DNA from: JBFELO01 sp041552055
GTDB taxonomy: Bacteria; Acidobacteriota; Thermoanaerobaculia; Thermoanaerobaculales; Sulfomarinibacteraceae
Assembly (NCBI GenBank): GCA_041552055.1
Contig: JBFELO010000003.1
Location: forward strand, 26,302-90,301
DNA length: 64,000 nucleotides
Reading direction: 5' to 3'
The position numbers and the translations under genes were made by a program. Position 1 is the stretch's first letter. Each line of letters begins with the position of its first letter. This document shows, one piece after another, positions 33,270 through 42,371 of the stretch. The notes under the pieces are model-generated. The model did no database searches. It saw only the letters and a list, made by a program, of their open reading frames with translations, and was not told the origin of the DNA.

Positions 33270-35693
33270 ATGGCCGACGGCTCGGCTGATCAAGCCCAGG
33301 AACTGGAGTGTTCCGCAAGCTTCCTCGCGGCTGTTCGAGAGTGGCAGCTGTGGGTCGTCTTGGGATCTGTCGGGTTGCTGCTCGCTCCGGTGCTGTCGGG
33401 CGGTGGCACGCTCTTCTTCCGTGACCTCTACCGTCAGTACATCGGGACCGCGCGCCTGCTGGGTGGATCCCAGCACGTAGGGTGGCTGTGGGACCCGCTG
33501 CTCCACGGTGGCGAGCCGTTGCTCGGCAATCCGAACCGGGCGCTGCTGTACCCGACCCGTGTGCTGTACCTGGTGCTCGATCCGGTCACCGCACTCAACT
33601 GGGAGATCGCCCTGCACGTCGCCCTCGCCGCGGCAGCTGGTTACCTCGCGGCGCGCGCCTTTGCGTTGCGGCGGGAGCCGGCGATGGTGGTCGGCGTGGT
33701 GTACGCGTTCGCGGGGGTGCCGCTGTCGCTCACCAACCACCTGTTGCGTGTCCTGGCGTACCCGTGGATGGCGGTGGCCCTGATCGCCGGTCATCGCTGG
33801 CGAACAGCGCCCGCACGATCCGGATGGTTCGTCGTGCTGGTGGCTGCCCTCATGGTGCAGTGTTTGAGCGGCACCGTCGAGACCGCGATCTGCAGCGGGA
33901 TTTTGGTAGTCGGCTGGGAACTGTCAGGCCCGGGTCGGCTCTCGATAAGGTGCCGACACGCGCTGAAGGTGGCCGGAGCGTGCCTGCTCGGAGTCGCGGC
34001 CGCTGGCGTCCAGGTCATCCCTGCGGCGGCAACGGTGGCCCGATCGATGAGACCCCTGACCGCCGAGCCGACCTTTCTGCTCGCCTGGTCGGTCCATCCC
34101 GGCCGTCTCCTCGAGCTGTGGTTCCCGGGGATGTTGGGACCGGTCGACACGGCGACGCCAGCGACGAGCTACTGGGGCGCCCCGTTGGTGGACTTCGGCT
34201 TCCCCTACCTGCTCAGCCTGTACCTCGGGATGGCCACGACGGTGCTGGCGACCGGCGCCCTGGTCGGACGAGGGCATTATCCGCTGACCCGGCGTCGTCG
34301 TTGGATGCTGGCCGCCGCCGTTTCGGCGGGCGTGGTCGCCTCGCTGGGTCGCCACGTTCCTGGGATGAGCGTGCTCGTGGAGGCCCTGGGACCGCTCGCT
34401 TTGGTCCGGTTTCCGGTCAAGGCCCTGCTCTTGGCCGCGCTGCCGGTCGCGGTGCTGGTCGGGAGCGGCGTCCACTGGATCATGGCCGCCACGACCGACC
34501 AACGGAGGGTCGTTCGGACGGTGGCTGGATGCGCCGTTGCTCTGGCCGCTGCGGCGTTCCTCTTGTGGTTGATGGTCGGATTCTGGGACGGCTTCCGGCA
34601 CCGGGCGTTGGAGCTGCTGTTCGCGCGCGCGGACCCGACGGTGACTGCCGGGGTCTGCCGTTCGCTGTTGCATGGGGCAATGACTGTGGGCGCGATCGCA
34701 CTGGTTGTTGCGCTCGCGCGGTGGGTCCGACCGGCATGGCTCGGTTTTGTGCTGGCGGCAGTCGTCACCGTGGATTTGGCGCTGGCGGGACTGGCTGTCC
34801 TGCCGACCGCACCCCGCACGCTGCTCGCGGACGATCCACCGCTGACGGATCAGCTGAGGTCCCATCTCGGGGGCGGGCGTCTGTTCCGGGACCTGGACCC
34901 GGCAGTGGTCCATCCGCGGCTTGCGGCCGACACGGCCGCCGCTGCCGCGGACTGGTGGATCTCGGTGCTGGATGGCGTGCAGGCGGCCAACTACGGAATT
35001 CCGATGGTGTTCCACGACGACGATGCGGTCGTGGCCGATCGACGCATCGTGATGCTCACCCAGGGCGTTCGGCAGGCGCCGTGGGCGCGGCGGATGGGAC
35101 CACTTTCGGCAGCCGGAGTCAGCCTGGTGATGACCCCGGACGAGCCGCCGATCGAGGGCCTCGATCATGTGCTCGAGGTGGTGACAGGGAGTGATCCGGG
35201 GTACCACCTGTACCGCAACCCGACCGCCGGTGCGGGCGTGTGGTGGGTGGCGCGTGCGGTCGCGGTCCCGTCGGCTGCAGAGGCGCTCGCCACCGTGACG
35301 AAGGAGGGGTTCGATCCTCGGGGAGAGGTGGTGGTCGAGGACACTCCCGAGGGGCCCTCGGATCGGGGGTGGCTGCCCGCGTGGGCCACGCTCGAGCAGC
35401 GGATCGACGAGTTCGACGTGACGGTGCCGGCGGCAGGTCACGTGGTCTTCTCAGAGGCCTGGAGTCCGGGCTGGTGGGTCGAGGTGGATGGCCGTGAGGT
35501 GCCGCTGCTGCGCGCCAATTACGCTTTCGCGGCGGTCGCGATCGACGGCGGCCGCCATCGGGTTCGTCGCGCGTACCGCCCGCCGGAGGTTACCCTCGGC
35601 CTGTGGCTCACCACGGCAGCGTTGTGTCTGGTGGTCGTCGTGGTCGTCGCCGAGGTCAAGCCACCTCGTCTATCTCGCGATGGGAGCCGGTGA
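33270..35693 (+). CDS. YfhO-like polytopic membrane protein
   Basis: 807 aa from the ATG at 33270 (ATG 33264 and TTG 33261 are alternatives in the same frame; no clear ribosome site separates them). About 12 membrane helices in the first 510 residues with a large first extracytoplasmic loop (FFRDLYRQYIGTARLLGGSQ), then a soluble C-terminal part ending with SEAWSPGWWVEVDGREV, RANYAFAAVAIDGGRHRVRR and one last helix. This layout is that of YfhO/GT-C-like proteins, which glycosylate cell-wall polymers in Firmicutes; in this organism the substrate is unknown. Confidence 0.8.
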   Translation: MADGSADQAQELECSASFLAAVREWQLWVVLGSVGLLLAPVLSGGGTLFFRDLYRQYIGTARLLGGSQHVGWLWDPLLHGGEPLLGNPNRALLYPTRVLYLVLDPVTALNWEIALHVALAAAAGYLAARAFALRREPAMVVGVVYAFAGVPLSLTNHLLRVLAYPWMAVALIAGHRWRTAPARSGWFVVLVAALMVQCLSGTVETAICSGILVVGWELSGPGRLSIRCRHALKVAGACLLGVAAAGVQVIPAAATVARSMRPLTAEPTFLLAWSVHPGRLLELWFPGMLGPVDTATPATSYWGAPLVDFGFPYLLSLYLGMATTVLATGALVGRGHYPLTRRRRWMLAAAVSAGVVASLGRHVPGMSVLVEALGPLALVRFPVKALLLAALPVAVLVGSGVHWIMAATTDQRRVVRTVAGCAVALAAAAFLLWLMVGFWDGFRHRALELLFARADPTVTAGVCRSLLHGAMTVGAIALVVALARWVRPAWLGFVLAAVVTVDLALAGLAVLPTAPRTLLADDPPLTDQLRSHLGGGRLFRDLDPAVVHPRLAADTAAAAADWWISVLDGVQAANYGIPMVFHDDDAVVADRRIVMLTQGVRQAPWARRMGPLSAAGVSLVMTPDEPPIEGLDHVLEVVTGSDPGYHLYRNPTAGAGVWWVARAVAVPSAAEALATVTKEGFDPRGEVVVEDTPEGPSDRGWLPAWATLEQRIDEFDVTVPAAGHVVFSEAWSPGWWVEVDGREVPLLRANYAFAAVAIDGGRHRVRRAYRPPEVTLGLWLTTAALCLVVVVVVAEVKPPRLSRDGSR

Positions 35694-35703
35694 GAAGTGC
35701 GGG

Positions 35704-35961
35704 CTAGTCGGGCGATTCGTCGGCGAGCTTCAGCTCACCGCGTTCCACCGCGGCGAGGAGTTCGGCGGCCGCCTCTGCATGCTCGGCCGCGACCATGATC
35801 TGGACCTCGCCGAGGCCGTCCAGAACGAAGCCGTGAGTCTTGCGGAGCGCCTCGCCCCGTGAGATGGATGGAATACCGTGGGCCTCCAGGAAAATCCGCA
35901 CCTGGGTTTCGTCGATTTCACCCTGGGCCGTGTAGACCGTGACCATCTGATCGTCCACCAC
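35704..35961 (-). CDS. DUF2007-like small protein
   Basis: 85 aa. TVYTAQGEIDETQVRIFLEA, then a GLGEVQIMVAAEHAEAAAEL pattern, match the DUF2007 (putative signal-transducing) fold: a ferredoxin-like domain of about 70 residues. I chose the GTG at 35961, which has a TGGAGG ribosome site; ATG 35946 is the alternative. It converges with the YfhO-like gene across only 10 bp. Confidence 0.75.
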   Translation of the reverse strand: MVDDQMVTVYTAQGEIDETQVRIFLEAHGIPSISRGEALRKTHGFVLDGLGEVQIMVAAEHAEAAAELLAAVERGELKLADESPD

Positions 35962-36074
35962 GTCCTCCAGAAGCGCATCATACCCCGAGGCGGCGCCGCG
36001 AGGGTCTCCAGCGGGCCCGTCCCTGTCGTGCGAACGCCGTCGAACGGGACGTCACCGCGACGGAACTGTCTCTG

Positions 36075-36104
36075 TTGACAGAACCTGCACCCCGTTGCTA
36101 AGAT
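36075..36104 (+). promoter_or_regulatory. Sigma-70 promoter for the tRNA-Val pair
   Basis: TTGACA (36075-36080) and TAAGAT (36099-36104) are separated by 18 bp, giving a perfect -35 and a good -10. Transcription would start near 36111, about 93 nt before the first tRNA, leaving a 5' leader to be removed. Confidence 0.7.
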
Positions 36105-36203
36105 CTCCCTTCGCTCTTTGAGGGCGGACGTTCTTTGTCAGTGCGAAAAGGGTCGAAGACGGGTCTCGAAGTGCCCACGCGAGGGCCACCCGTCAGTAGC
36201 CAC

Positions 36204-36280
36204 AGGCGCGTAGCTCAGATGGTTAGAGTGCTACCTTGACACGGTAGAGGTCCGCGGTTCGATTCCGCGCGCGCCTACCA
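36204..36280 (+). tRNA. tRNA-Val (anticodon GAC)
   Basis: 77 nt with encoded CCA. The acceptor AGGCGCG pairs with CGCGCCT, the anticodon loop TTGACAC in a CTACC/GGTAG stem gives GAC, and the T-loop is TTCGATT. Reads GUC/GUU. Confidence 0.96.
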
Positions 36281-36295
36281 TCAATCGGTACGCGC

Positions 36296-36372
36296 AGGCG
36301 CGTAGCTCAGCTGGTTAGAGCGCATCCCTCACACGGATGAGGTCCGCGGTTCGAGTCCGCGCGCGCCTACCA
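36296..36372 (+). tRNA. tRNA-Val (anticodon CAC)
   Basis: 77 nt with encoded CCA, nearly identical to the preceding tRNA-Val outside the anticodon arm. The loop CTCACAC in a CATCC/GGATG stem gives CAC, reading GUG. The pair looks like a tandem duplication with anticodon divergence. Confidence 0.96.
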
Positions 36373-36385
36373 CCGATTGGCTGGC

Positions 36386-36411
36386 AACCGACCCTCGTGG
36401 TCGGTTTTTTT
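36386..36411 (+). terminator. Intrinsic terminator between tRNA-Val and thrS
   Basis: ACCGACC pairs with GGTCGGT around a short CTCGT loop, followed by seven T (36405-36411). It stands 14 bp after the second tRNA and 23 bp before the thrS ATG, so it ends the tRNA transcript; it could also act as an attenuator ahead of thrS. Confidence 0.8.
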
Positions 36412-36433
36412 GTTGGATTTGCGGAGCGCAACG

Positions 36434-38377
36434 ATGGAGCAAACAGTCCAGGTCACCTTGCCGGACGGCAGCAACCGGGAGTATTCGCGCGGCACGACGG
36501 TGCTCGAGGTGGCACAGTCGATCGGGCCGCGCCTGGCCCGTGACACCGTGGCCGGCCTCGTCGACGGTCGGTTGGTGGACCTGCGTACCGCGCTCGAGGG
36601 CGACGTCGAGCTGCGCATCGTGACCGTCAAGGACCCCGAGAGTGGTGACGTCATCCGACACTCCGCCGAGCACGTGTTGGCGGATGCCGTGAAGCGACTG
36701 TGGCCGGGCACACCGATCGACGCCGGACGCCAGGACCACTCGGAGAAGTACCAGTACGACTTTCGCTTTCCGCGGCCGTTCACTCCCGAGGATTTCCCGC
36801 TGATCGAACAGGAGATGGCGCGGATCATCGCGGAGGACCTCGAGTTTGAACGCATCGAGGTGGACCGGGGCGGGGCCCGCGAGATCATGCGGGAACGCGA
36901 CGAGGACATCAAGCTGATCCGACTGGACGACATTGCCGAGGGCGAGACCATCACCCTGTACCGCAGCGGCGACTTCGTCGATCTGTGCCGCGGCCCGCAC
37001 CTGCAGCGGACCTCGCAGATCGGTGCGGTGCGCCTGCTCGAGAGCTCCGGCGCCTACTTCAAGGGCGACGAGCGCAACGAGATGTTGCAGCGCATCTACG
37101 GTACGGCGTTCGCGTCGCAGCAGGAGCTCGACGCCTACTTCGAGCGCCTCGAGGAGGCGCGGAGGCGCGATCACCGGCGGCTGGGCCGCGAGCTCGATCT
37201 GTTCTCGTTCCGGGCGGAGGCGCCGGCGAGCCCGTTCTTCCACCCGCGTGGCACGATCGTCTACAACGCGCTGGTCGAGCTTATGCGTGAGAAGTACGTG
37301 CAGTTCGGCCATCAAGAGGTGATCACGCCGCAGATCTTCGACGTCGAGCTGTGGCGGCGTTCGGGGCATTACGAGGCCTATCGGGACGACATGTTCTTCG
37401 CCGACGGCTACGACGAGGTCGAGTCGCGCTCGGGCAGCGTCAAGCCGATGAACTGCCCGGGCCATTGCCTCCTGTACGCGGGAAGTGGTCACTCGTACCG
37501 CGACCTGCCCGTTCGCTTCGCCGACTTCGGTCGGCTGCACCGCTACGAACGTTCCGGTGTCGTGGCTGGACTCACCCGGGTGCGCACGTTCTCCCAGGAC
37601 GATGCCCACATCTTCTGCACGCCCGAGCAGATCGAGAGCGAGGTGAGCGCGCTGTTCAGGTTCGTGTTCGAGATCTACGATCTGTTTGGATTCTCGGACG
37701 TGAAGATCCGGCTCGCGACCCGGCCGGAGAAGGCGATCGGCGAACCCGAGGTGTGGCGACACGCCGAGCAGGTGCTCGAGGCTTGTCTCGCCGCCCGCGA
37801 GGGTGCGGACTACACGATCGATGCCGGGGGCGGCTCGTTCTACGGCCCCAAGATCGACTTCGACGTGCACGACGCTCTCGGACGCGCCTGGCAGCTGGCG
37901 ACCATCCAGCTCGACTTCCAGATGCCTGAGCGCTTCGATCTGACCTACGTGGACTCGGACGGGGTCGAGAAGCGGCCAGTGATGATCCACCGCGCCATCC
38001 TGGGCTCGATCGAAAGGTTCATCGGGGTGATGATCGAGCATTTCGCCGGAGACCTGCCGCCGTGGTTGGCCCCGGAACAGGTGAGGGTGTTGCCGATCAC
38101 CGATGCATTCAACGAGTACGCGGCGACCGTAGTGGCCGAGTTGCGGCAACGCGGCCTCCGGGCCGACGTCGACACTCGGTCGGAGAAGCTCGGGTACAAG
38201 ATCCGCGACGGCGAAACCATGAAGATACCCTACCAGTTGGTGGTCGGCCAGCGTGAGGCGGACGAGGGAACCGTCGCGCTGCGTCTGCGGCACCGTCGCG
38301 ACGAGGGATCGCAGCCGCTCGCCGAGGTGGTCGAGCGGATCGCCAACACAGTTCAGCAACGCTCCCTGGAACCGTGA
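36434..38377 (+). CDS. thrS: Threonine--tRNA ligase
   Basis: 647 aa from ATG 36434. TGS domain at 1-62, the editing-domain HSAEH signature (RHSAEHVLADA), class II motif 1 near FFHPRG, motif 2 in GRLHRYERSGVVAGLTRVR, the zinc site with MNCPGHC, motif 3 in PVMIHRAILGSIERFIGVMI, and the C-terminal anticodon domain (PEQVRVLPITDA). Full family length. Heads the run thrS-rpmI-rplT-pheS-pheT; infC is absent from its usual place. Confidence 0.96.
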   Translation: MEQTVQVTLPDGSNREYSRGTTVLEVAQSIGPRLARDTVAGLVDGRLVDLRTALEGDVELRIVTVKDPESGDVIRHSAEHVLADAVKRLWPGTPIDAGRQDHSEKYQYDFRFPRPFTPEDFPLIEQEMARIIAEDLEFERIEVDRGGAREIMRERDEDIKLIRLDDIAEGETITLYRSGDFVDLCRGPHLQRTSQIGAVRLLESSGAYFKGDERNEMLQRIYGTAFASQQELDAYFERLEEARRRDHRRLGRELDLFSFRAEAPASPFFHPRGTIVYNALVELMREKYVQFGHQEVITPQIFDVELWRRSGHYEAYRDDMFFADGYDEVESRSGSVKPMNCPGHCLLYAGSGHSYRDLPVRFADFGRLHRYERSGVVAGLTRVRTFSQDDAHIFCTPEQIESEVSALFRFVFEIYDLFGFSDVKIRLATRPEKAIGEPEVWRHAEQVLEACLAAREGADYTIDAGGGSFYGPKIDFDVHDALGRAWQLATIQLDFQMPERFDLTYVDSDGVEKRPVMIHRAILGSIERFIGVMIEHFAGDLPPWLAPEQVRVLPITDAFNEYAATVVAELRQRGLRADVDTRSEKLGYKIRDGETMKIPYQLVVGQREADEGTVALRLRHRRDEGSQPLAEVVERIANTVQQRSLEP

Positions 38378-38394
38378 GTAAAGGAGTCACGTCC

Positions 38395-38595
38395 ATGCCG
38401 AAACTGAAGACCCATCGTGGCGCCGCCAAGCGGATCAAACAGACCGCCAGCGGCAAGCTCAAGAGGCGGCGGGCCTACCACTCGCACATCCTCGAGAAGA
38501 AGTCGACCAAGCGGAAGCGCCGACTTCGGTCGGGGACGACAGTCGCCGCAACCGATGCCAAGGTTGTGCGGCGGATGCTGGCAGGCGGTCGGTAG
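38395..38595 (+). CDS. rpmI: 50S ribosomal protein L35
   Basis: 66 aa: MPKLKTHRGAAKRIKQTASG, then RRRAYHSHILEKKSTKRKR, the L35 pattern. The ATG at 38395 has an AAAGGAG ribosome site. Follows thrS by 17 bp and precedes rplT. Confidence 0.96.
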   Translation: MPKLKTHRGAAKRIKQTASGKLKRRRAYHSHILEKKSTKRKRRLRSGTTVAATDAKVVRRMLAGGR

Positions 38596-38604
38596 GGAGG
38601 AAAT

Positions 38605-38958
38605 ATGCGAGTTACACGATCGACCCATCGCAAGGATCGTCGCAAGAAGATTCTCAACCTCGCGGAGGGGTACTGGGGTGGCAAATCTCGCCAGCACCGG
38701 ACCGCGAAGTTGCAGGTGGAGAAGTCGCTGCAGTACGCCTACCGCGACCGCAAGCAACGAAAGCGACAGTTCCGCCGACTGTGGATCACCAGGATCAACG
38801 CCGCGGCTCGTCAGAACGGAACGACGTACAGCGCACTCATCTCCGGGCTGAAGAACGCCGGATGCGACCTCGACAGGAAGGTGCTCGCGGACCTCGCCGT
38901 CCACGACCCGAAGGCGTTCTCCGAGTTGGTGGAGCTCGCCAAGGGACCCGCGTCCTGA
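38605..38958 (+). CDS. rplT: 50S ribosomal protein L20
   Basis: 117 aa, standard length. MRVTRSTHRKDRRKKILNLA, then KSRQHRTAKLQVEKSLQYAY and LWITRINAAARQNG match L20. GGAGG ribosome site. In many bacteria L20 represses this operon by binding the leader; no such leader structure is evident. Confidence 0.96.
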   Translation: MRVTRSTHRKDRRKKILNLAEGYWGGKSRQHRTAKLQVEKSLQYAYRDRKQRKRQFRRLWITRINAAARQNGTTYSALISGLKNAGCDLDRKVLADLAVHDPKAFSELVELAKGPAS

Positions 38959-38965
38959 GGACCCC

Positions 38966-39982
38966 GTGAGCAGGCTCGACGAGGTCCGATCGGCCTTCCT
39001 GGCCGAGCTCGACCGGGCGGCCGGAGACCCCGAGGCGGTCGAACGCGTGCGCATCGCGTACGCCGGCCGCCGGTCGGGTGTGCTCGGTGAACTGACGGCG
39101 GCCCTGCGGGATCTTCCTCCCGAGGAGAAGCGGGAGTACGGCCGGGCGTTGAACGAGCTCAAGGGGCTGATCTCCGACAGGCTGGAGCGGGCCAAACGGT
39201 CGGCGGCGACCGCGTCCGAGGCTGAAGCTGGACCGATCGTCGACGTCACCCTGCCCGGCCGCCGTCCGGCTCGGGGAGCCGAGCACCCGGTGCACCTGGT
39301 GCGACGGCGGATCGAGGAGATCTTCCTGCGCATGGGCTACGACGTCGAGGACGGTCCCGAGGTGGAGGATGACTGGCACAACTTCGAGGCCCTGAACATC
39401 CCACCGGACCATCCCGCGCGCGACGATCAGGACACCTTCTACCTGCCCGGTGGCTGGTTGCTGCGTACGCACACCTCGCCGGTTCAGGCCCGGGTGATGG
39501 AACGAACCGCGCCGCCGATTCGGATCATTGTCCCCGGTCGGGTCTATCGTCGCGACTCCGATCTCCGGCACTCGCCCATGTTTCATCAGCTCGAAGGTCT
39601 GCTGGTGGGCGAGGGAATCACATTTGCAAACCTCAAGGCGACCCTCGAGGCTTTTCTCCACGAGCTGTTCGCCGACGACGTGGAAGTCCGGCTCCGCCCG
39701 GGCTACTTCCCCTTCACCGAGCCGTCCGCCGAGGTGGACATCAGCTGCATCTTCTGTGGCGGCGACGGCTGCGGGGTGTGCTCGGGGTCAGGCTGGATCG
39801 AGATTCTCGGATCAGGGATGGTCGATCCACGGGTCTTCGAAGCGGTCGGAGTGGATCCGGACAGGTATACGGGTTTCGCATTCGGCCTCGGAATCGACCG
39901 GGTCGCGATGCTCATCTACGGCATCCCGGATCTTCGCCAGATGTTCGACGGCGATCAGAGATTGACGAGGCAGTTCGCATGA
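38966..39982 (+). CDS. pheS: Phenylalanine--tRNA ligase alpha subunit
   Basis: 338 aa from GTG 38966. N-terminal coiled coil (1-90), HPVHLVRRRIEEIFLRMGYD, motif 2 at VYRRDSDLRHSPMFHQLEGL, FPFTEPSAEVDISC, and motif 3 at AFGLGIDRVAMLIYGIPDLR. A Cys set C-x2-C-x4-C-x2-C (CIFCGGDGCGVC) is inserted in the catalytic domain, as in many PheS. It overlaps pheT by 4 bp (ATGA). Confidence 0.96.
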   Translation: MSRLDEVRSAFLAELDRAAGDPEAVERVRIAYAGRRSGVLGELTAALRDLPPEEKREYGRALNELKGLISDRLERAKRSAATASEAEAGPIVDVTLPGRRPARGAEHPVHLVRRRIEEIFLRMGYDVEDGPEVEDDWHNFEALNIPPDHPARDDQDTFYLPGGWLLRTHTSPVQARVMERTAPPIRIIVPGRVYRRDSDLRHSPMFHQLEGLLVGEGITFANLKATLEAFLHELFADDVEVRLRPGYFPFTEPSAEVDISCIFCGGDGCGVCSGSGWIEILGSGMVDPRVFEAVGVDPDRYTGFAFGLGIDRVAMLIYGIPDLRQMFDGDQRLTRQFA

Positions 39983-42012
39983 GGTTCGACGTCGATTGGC
40001 TGGGCGACCATCTCGAGAGCGCGTCGGACCTCGACACGCTCGCCGAGCGGCTGACGGCGTGCGGCTGTCTGGTCGAGCTTCGCGACCGGGTCGATGACAC
40101 CGAGGTATGGGATGTGGAGGTCACCACCAACCGCCCGGACGTCATGAACCACCGCGGGCTCGCCCGTGAAGCCGCAGTCGCCACCGGGGTTGCGCTGAGG
40201 CAGATCGAGCTCGACCTGGAGGAGGGCGATGACCCCGCGGCCGATCTCGCCGCGGTGGACATTGTCGATCCCGAGCTGTGCTCGAGGTACGTCGCGCGAG
40301 TCGTGCGCGGCGTCAAGATCGTCGAGTCGCCGGCGTGGCTCCAGCGACGGCTCGAGCGGTGCGGCATTCGGCCGATCAACGCTGTGGTGGACGCTACAAA
40401 CTATGTACTGTTGGATCTCGGTCAGCCGCTGCACGCCTTCGACCTGAAGCTGTTGAGGGACAGACGCATCATCGTGCGACGGGCGGCGGACGGCGAAACC
40501 CTCGTCACGTTGGATGAGGTCGAGCGCGCGCTGACGCCGGAGGATCTCGTCATCGCAGATGCCGAGCGAGCGGTGGCGCTGGCCGGGATCATGGGTGGCG
40601 ATAGCACCGAGATCGGCCGGAGCACGACGGACATCCTCATCGAGAGCGCCCACTTCGATGCGCTCACCGTGCGGCGCACCTCGCGTCGGCTCGGAATGCA
40701 CACCGAGGCGTCGCACCGTTTCGAGCGGGGCAGCGATCCGGAGATGGCCGGCTTCGCGTGTGACGCGGCCGCGGCCTTGATCGCCCGGTTGACGGGTGGA
40801 CGGGTCTGTCGCGGTCGGATCGACGCGTACCCTAGGCCCTGGATACCGACCACGCTGTCCCTCGACGTCGGCAGTTTGTCCGCCTTCGCGGGATTCGAGA
40901 TTGTTGATCGAGACGCGGTGCGGATCCTCGACGGGCTCGGTTTCGAGCCGAGGCAACAGGGTCGGCTGGTGACGGTGACCACGCCGCCGCATCGGGTCGA
41001 CGTGGAGCGGGTGCCCGACCTCTACGAAGAGGTGATGCGGCATGTCGGATACGGCGCGGTCCCGTCGGAGTTGCCGATCCTGCCGACGCCCCCCGGCGGT
41101 CGCAACCCGAACTGGCGCTTGGTGGACCGCGCGCGCGATGCCGCGGTTGCCGTTGGCCTCACCGAGATCATGACTTGGTCGTTTATCGATCCGGAGGACG
41201 ACACCCTGTCGAATACGCTGCCACTGGTCGTGGGCGATGCAGCGGCTCTCGCCAACCCGCTCGCCGCGACCCAGTCAAACCTGCGGCGTTCGCTGGTGCC
41301 GGGGATGTTGTCCGCTGCGCGAGAGAACCTCAACTGGGGTGAACGATCGCTGGCGTTCTTCGAGCAGGGCAGGGTGTTCTGGTCCGAGGACGGCCAAGTC
41401 CGCGAGGGCGAGCGTCTCGGTGTGGTGATTTCAGGGCCGAGCGACGACGACACCCCGACGGGGTTTTCCGATCTCAAGGGGATCGTGGAGGCGATCCTGG
41501 ATCGTTTGGCGTATCCCGAGGTTGAGTGGCGCAGAGGTGGGGGCCCCTGGTTGGCGGAAGCCGAAGGGGCACTGCTGGTCAGAGATGGTGGGCAGGTCGC
41601 GGGGTGTGCCGGCAGGTTGGGTCGGGGCCTCGGCGAGCGCTGGCAGCTGAAGCAGCCGACGTACGTGGCCGAGCTCGATCTCGGTGCGGCGCTGGCCCAG
41701 CCGCCGCTGCCGCGGTTCGTGCCGCTGCCGCGATTCCCGCCGGTGATGGCCGACATGACGGTTGAACACGACGTCGGTGTGACCTTCATGGAGTTGATGG
41801 ATGTCGTACGGCGTCTCGCCGGGGAACGAGTGGAACAGGTGGAGTTGAGAGCCCGTTACACAGGTGACAATCTGGCACCGGACGCGGTGCGGACCACCTT
41901 GCGGCTGGTGTACCGCCACCCGGAGCGGTCGCTGACCCAGGAGGAGGTCAATCGAGATCAAAACCGCCTCCGCGAGCGGATGGCGGAACAGCTCGGAGTG
42001 AGGTTCGCCTGA
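39979..42012 (+). CDS. pheT: Phenylalanine--tRNA ligase beta subunit, short form
   Basis: 677 aa; the usual beta subunit is about 800. Residues 1-37 resemble the start of PheT, but the next segment jumps directly to VEVTTNRPDVMNHRGLAREA: the EMAP-II-like tRNA-binding OB domain (about 110 residues) is missing. The B3/B4 editing domain (GIRPINAVVDATNYVLLDLG), B5, the catalytic-like domain and the C-terminal anticodon-binding FDX-ACB domain (PLPRFPPVMADMTVEHDVGV) are present. It forms the heterotetramer with PheS. Confidence 0.94.
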   Translation: MRFDVDWLGDHLESASDLDTLAERLTACGCLVELRDRVDDTEVWDVEVTTNRPDVMNHRGLAREAAVATGVALRQIELDLEEGDDPAADLAAVDIVDPELCSRYVARVVRGVKIVESPAWLQRRLERCGIRPINAVVDATNYVLLDLGQPLHAFDLKLLRDRRIIVRRAADGETLVTLDEVERALTPEDLVIADAERAVALAGIMGGDSTEIGRSTTDILIESAHFDALTVRRTSRRLGMHTEASHRFERGSDPEMAGFACDAAAALIARLTGGRVCRGRIDAYPRPWIPTTLSLDVGSLSAFAGFEIVDRDAVRILDGLGFEPRQQGRLVTVTTPPHRVDVERVPDLYEEVMRHVGYGAVPSELPILPTPPGGRNPNWRLVDRARDAAVAVGLTEIMTWSFIDPEDDTLSNTLPLVVGDAAALANPLAATQSNLRRSLVPGMLSAARENLNWGERSLAFFEQGRVFWSEDGQVREGERLGVVISGPSDDDTPTGFSDLKGIVEAILDRLAYPEVEWRRGGGPWLAEAEGALLVRDGGQVAGCAGRLGRGLGERWQLKQPTYVAELDLGAALAQPPLPRFVPLPRFPPVMADMTVEHDVGVTFMELMDVVRRLAGERVEQVELRARYTGDNLAPDAVRTTLRLVYRHPERSLTQEEVNRDQNRLRERMAEQLGVRFA

Positions 42013-42050
42013 GAGCGGCGGACGCGCTCCGGCCAACGAGGGAATCGGAG

Positions 42051-42311
42051 ATGAAGATGGAGTCGGTACTCAAGAAGCTCGAGTCTCGGATCGAGGAATT
42101 TGTGGGCGCGTACGGCGCCACGACGGCCCGGGTCAGTGAACTCGAAGCCATGGTCAAGGACATGGATAAGCAGCTGTCCGACAACTCGGAGCTGGTGGAG
42201 AAGATCAAGTCTCTGGAAACGCAGCGCGACGAGTTGGGGCGGCGACTGGAGAAGGTTCTCGGCAGGATCGACGACGCCCTGGCCGATGCTGCCGAAGGCG
42301 GCGAGGACTAG
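42051..42311 (+). CDS. Small coiled-coil protein (ZapB-like)
   Basis: 86 aa, almost entirely heptad-repeat helix (LESRIEEFVGAYGATTARVS, then LEAMVKDMDKQLSDNSELVE). No enzyme motif. It precedes zapA by 60 bp; similar short coiled-coil genes sit before zapA elsewhere, so a divisome role (ZapB-like partner) is plausible but unproven. Confidence 0.75.
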   Translation: MKMESVLKKLESRIEEFVGAYGATTARVSELEAMVKDMDKQLSDNSELVEKIKSLETQRDELGRRLEKVLGRIDDALADAAEGGED

Positions 42312-42371
42312 AGGGCACAGGACCTGCCGTTCGAACCCGATACGGTATACTGAGTGTGGTCTGGAGGGACG

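Noticed and set aside
36296..36372. CRISPR-like repeat (two tRNA-Val copies)
   Set aside because: The two near-identical 77-nt units are complete tRNAs with different anticodons.
36329..38359. 676-aa minus-strand frame over thrS
   Set aside because: Antisense shadow of thrS with His/Val-rich low-complexity composition and no motifs.
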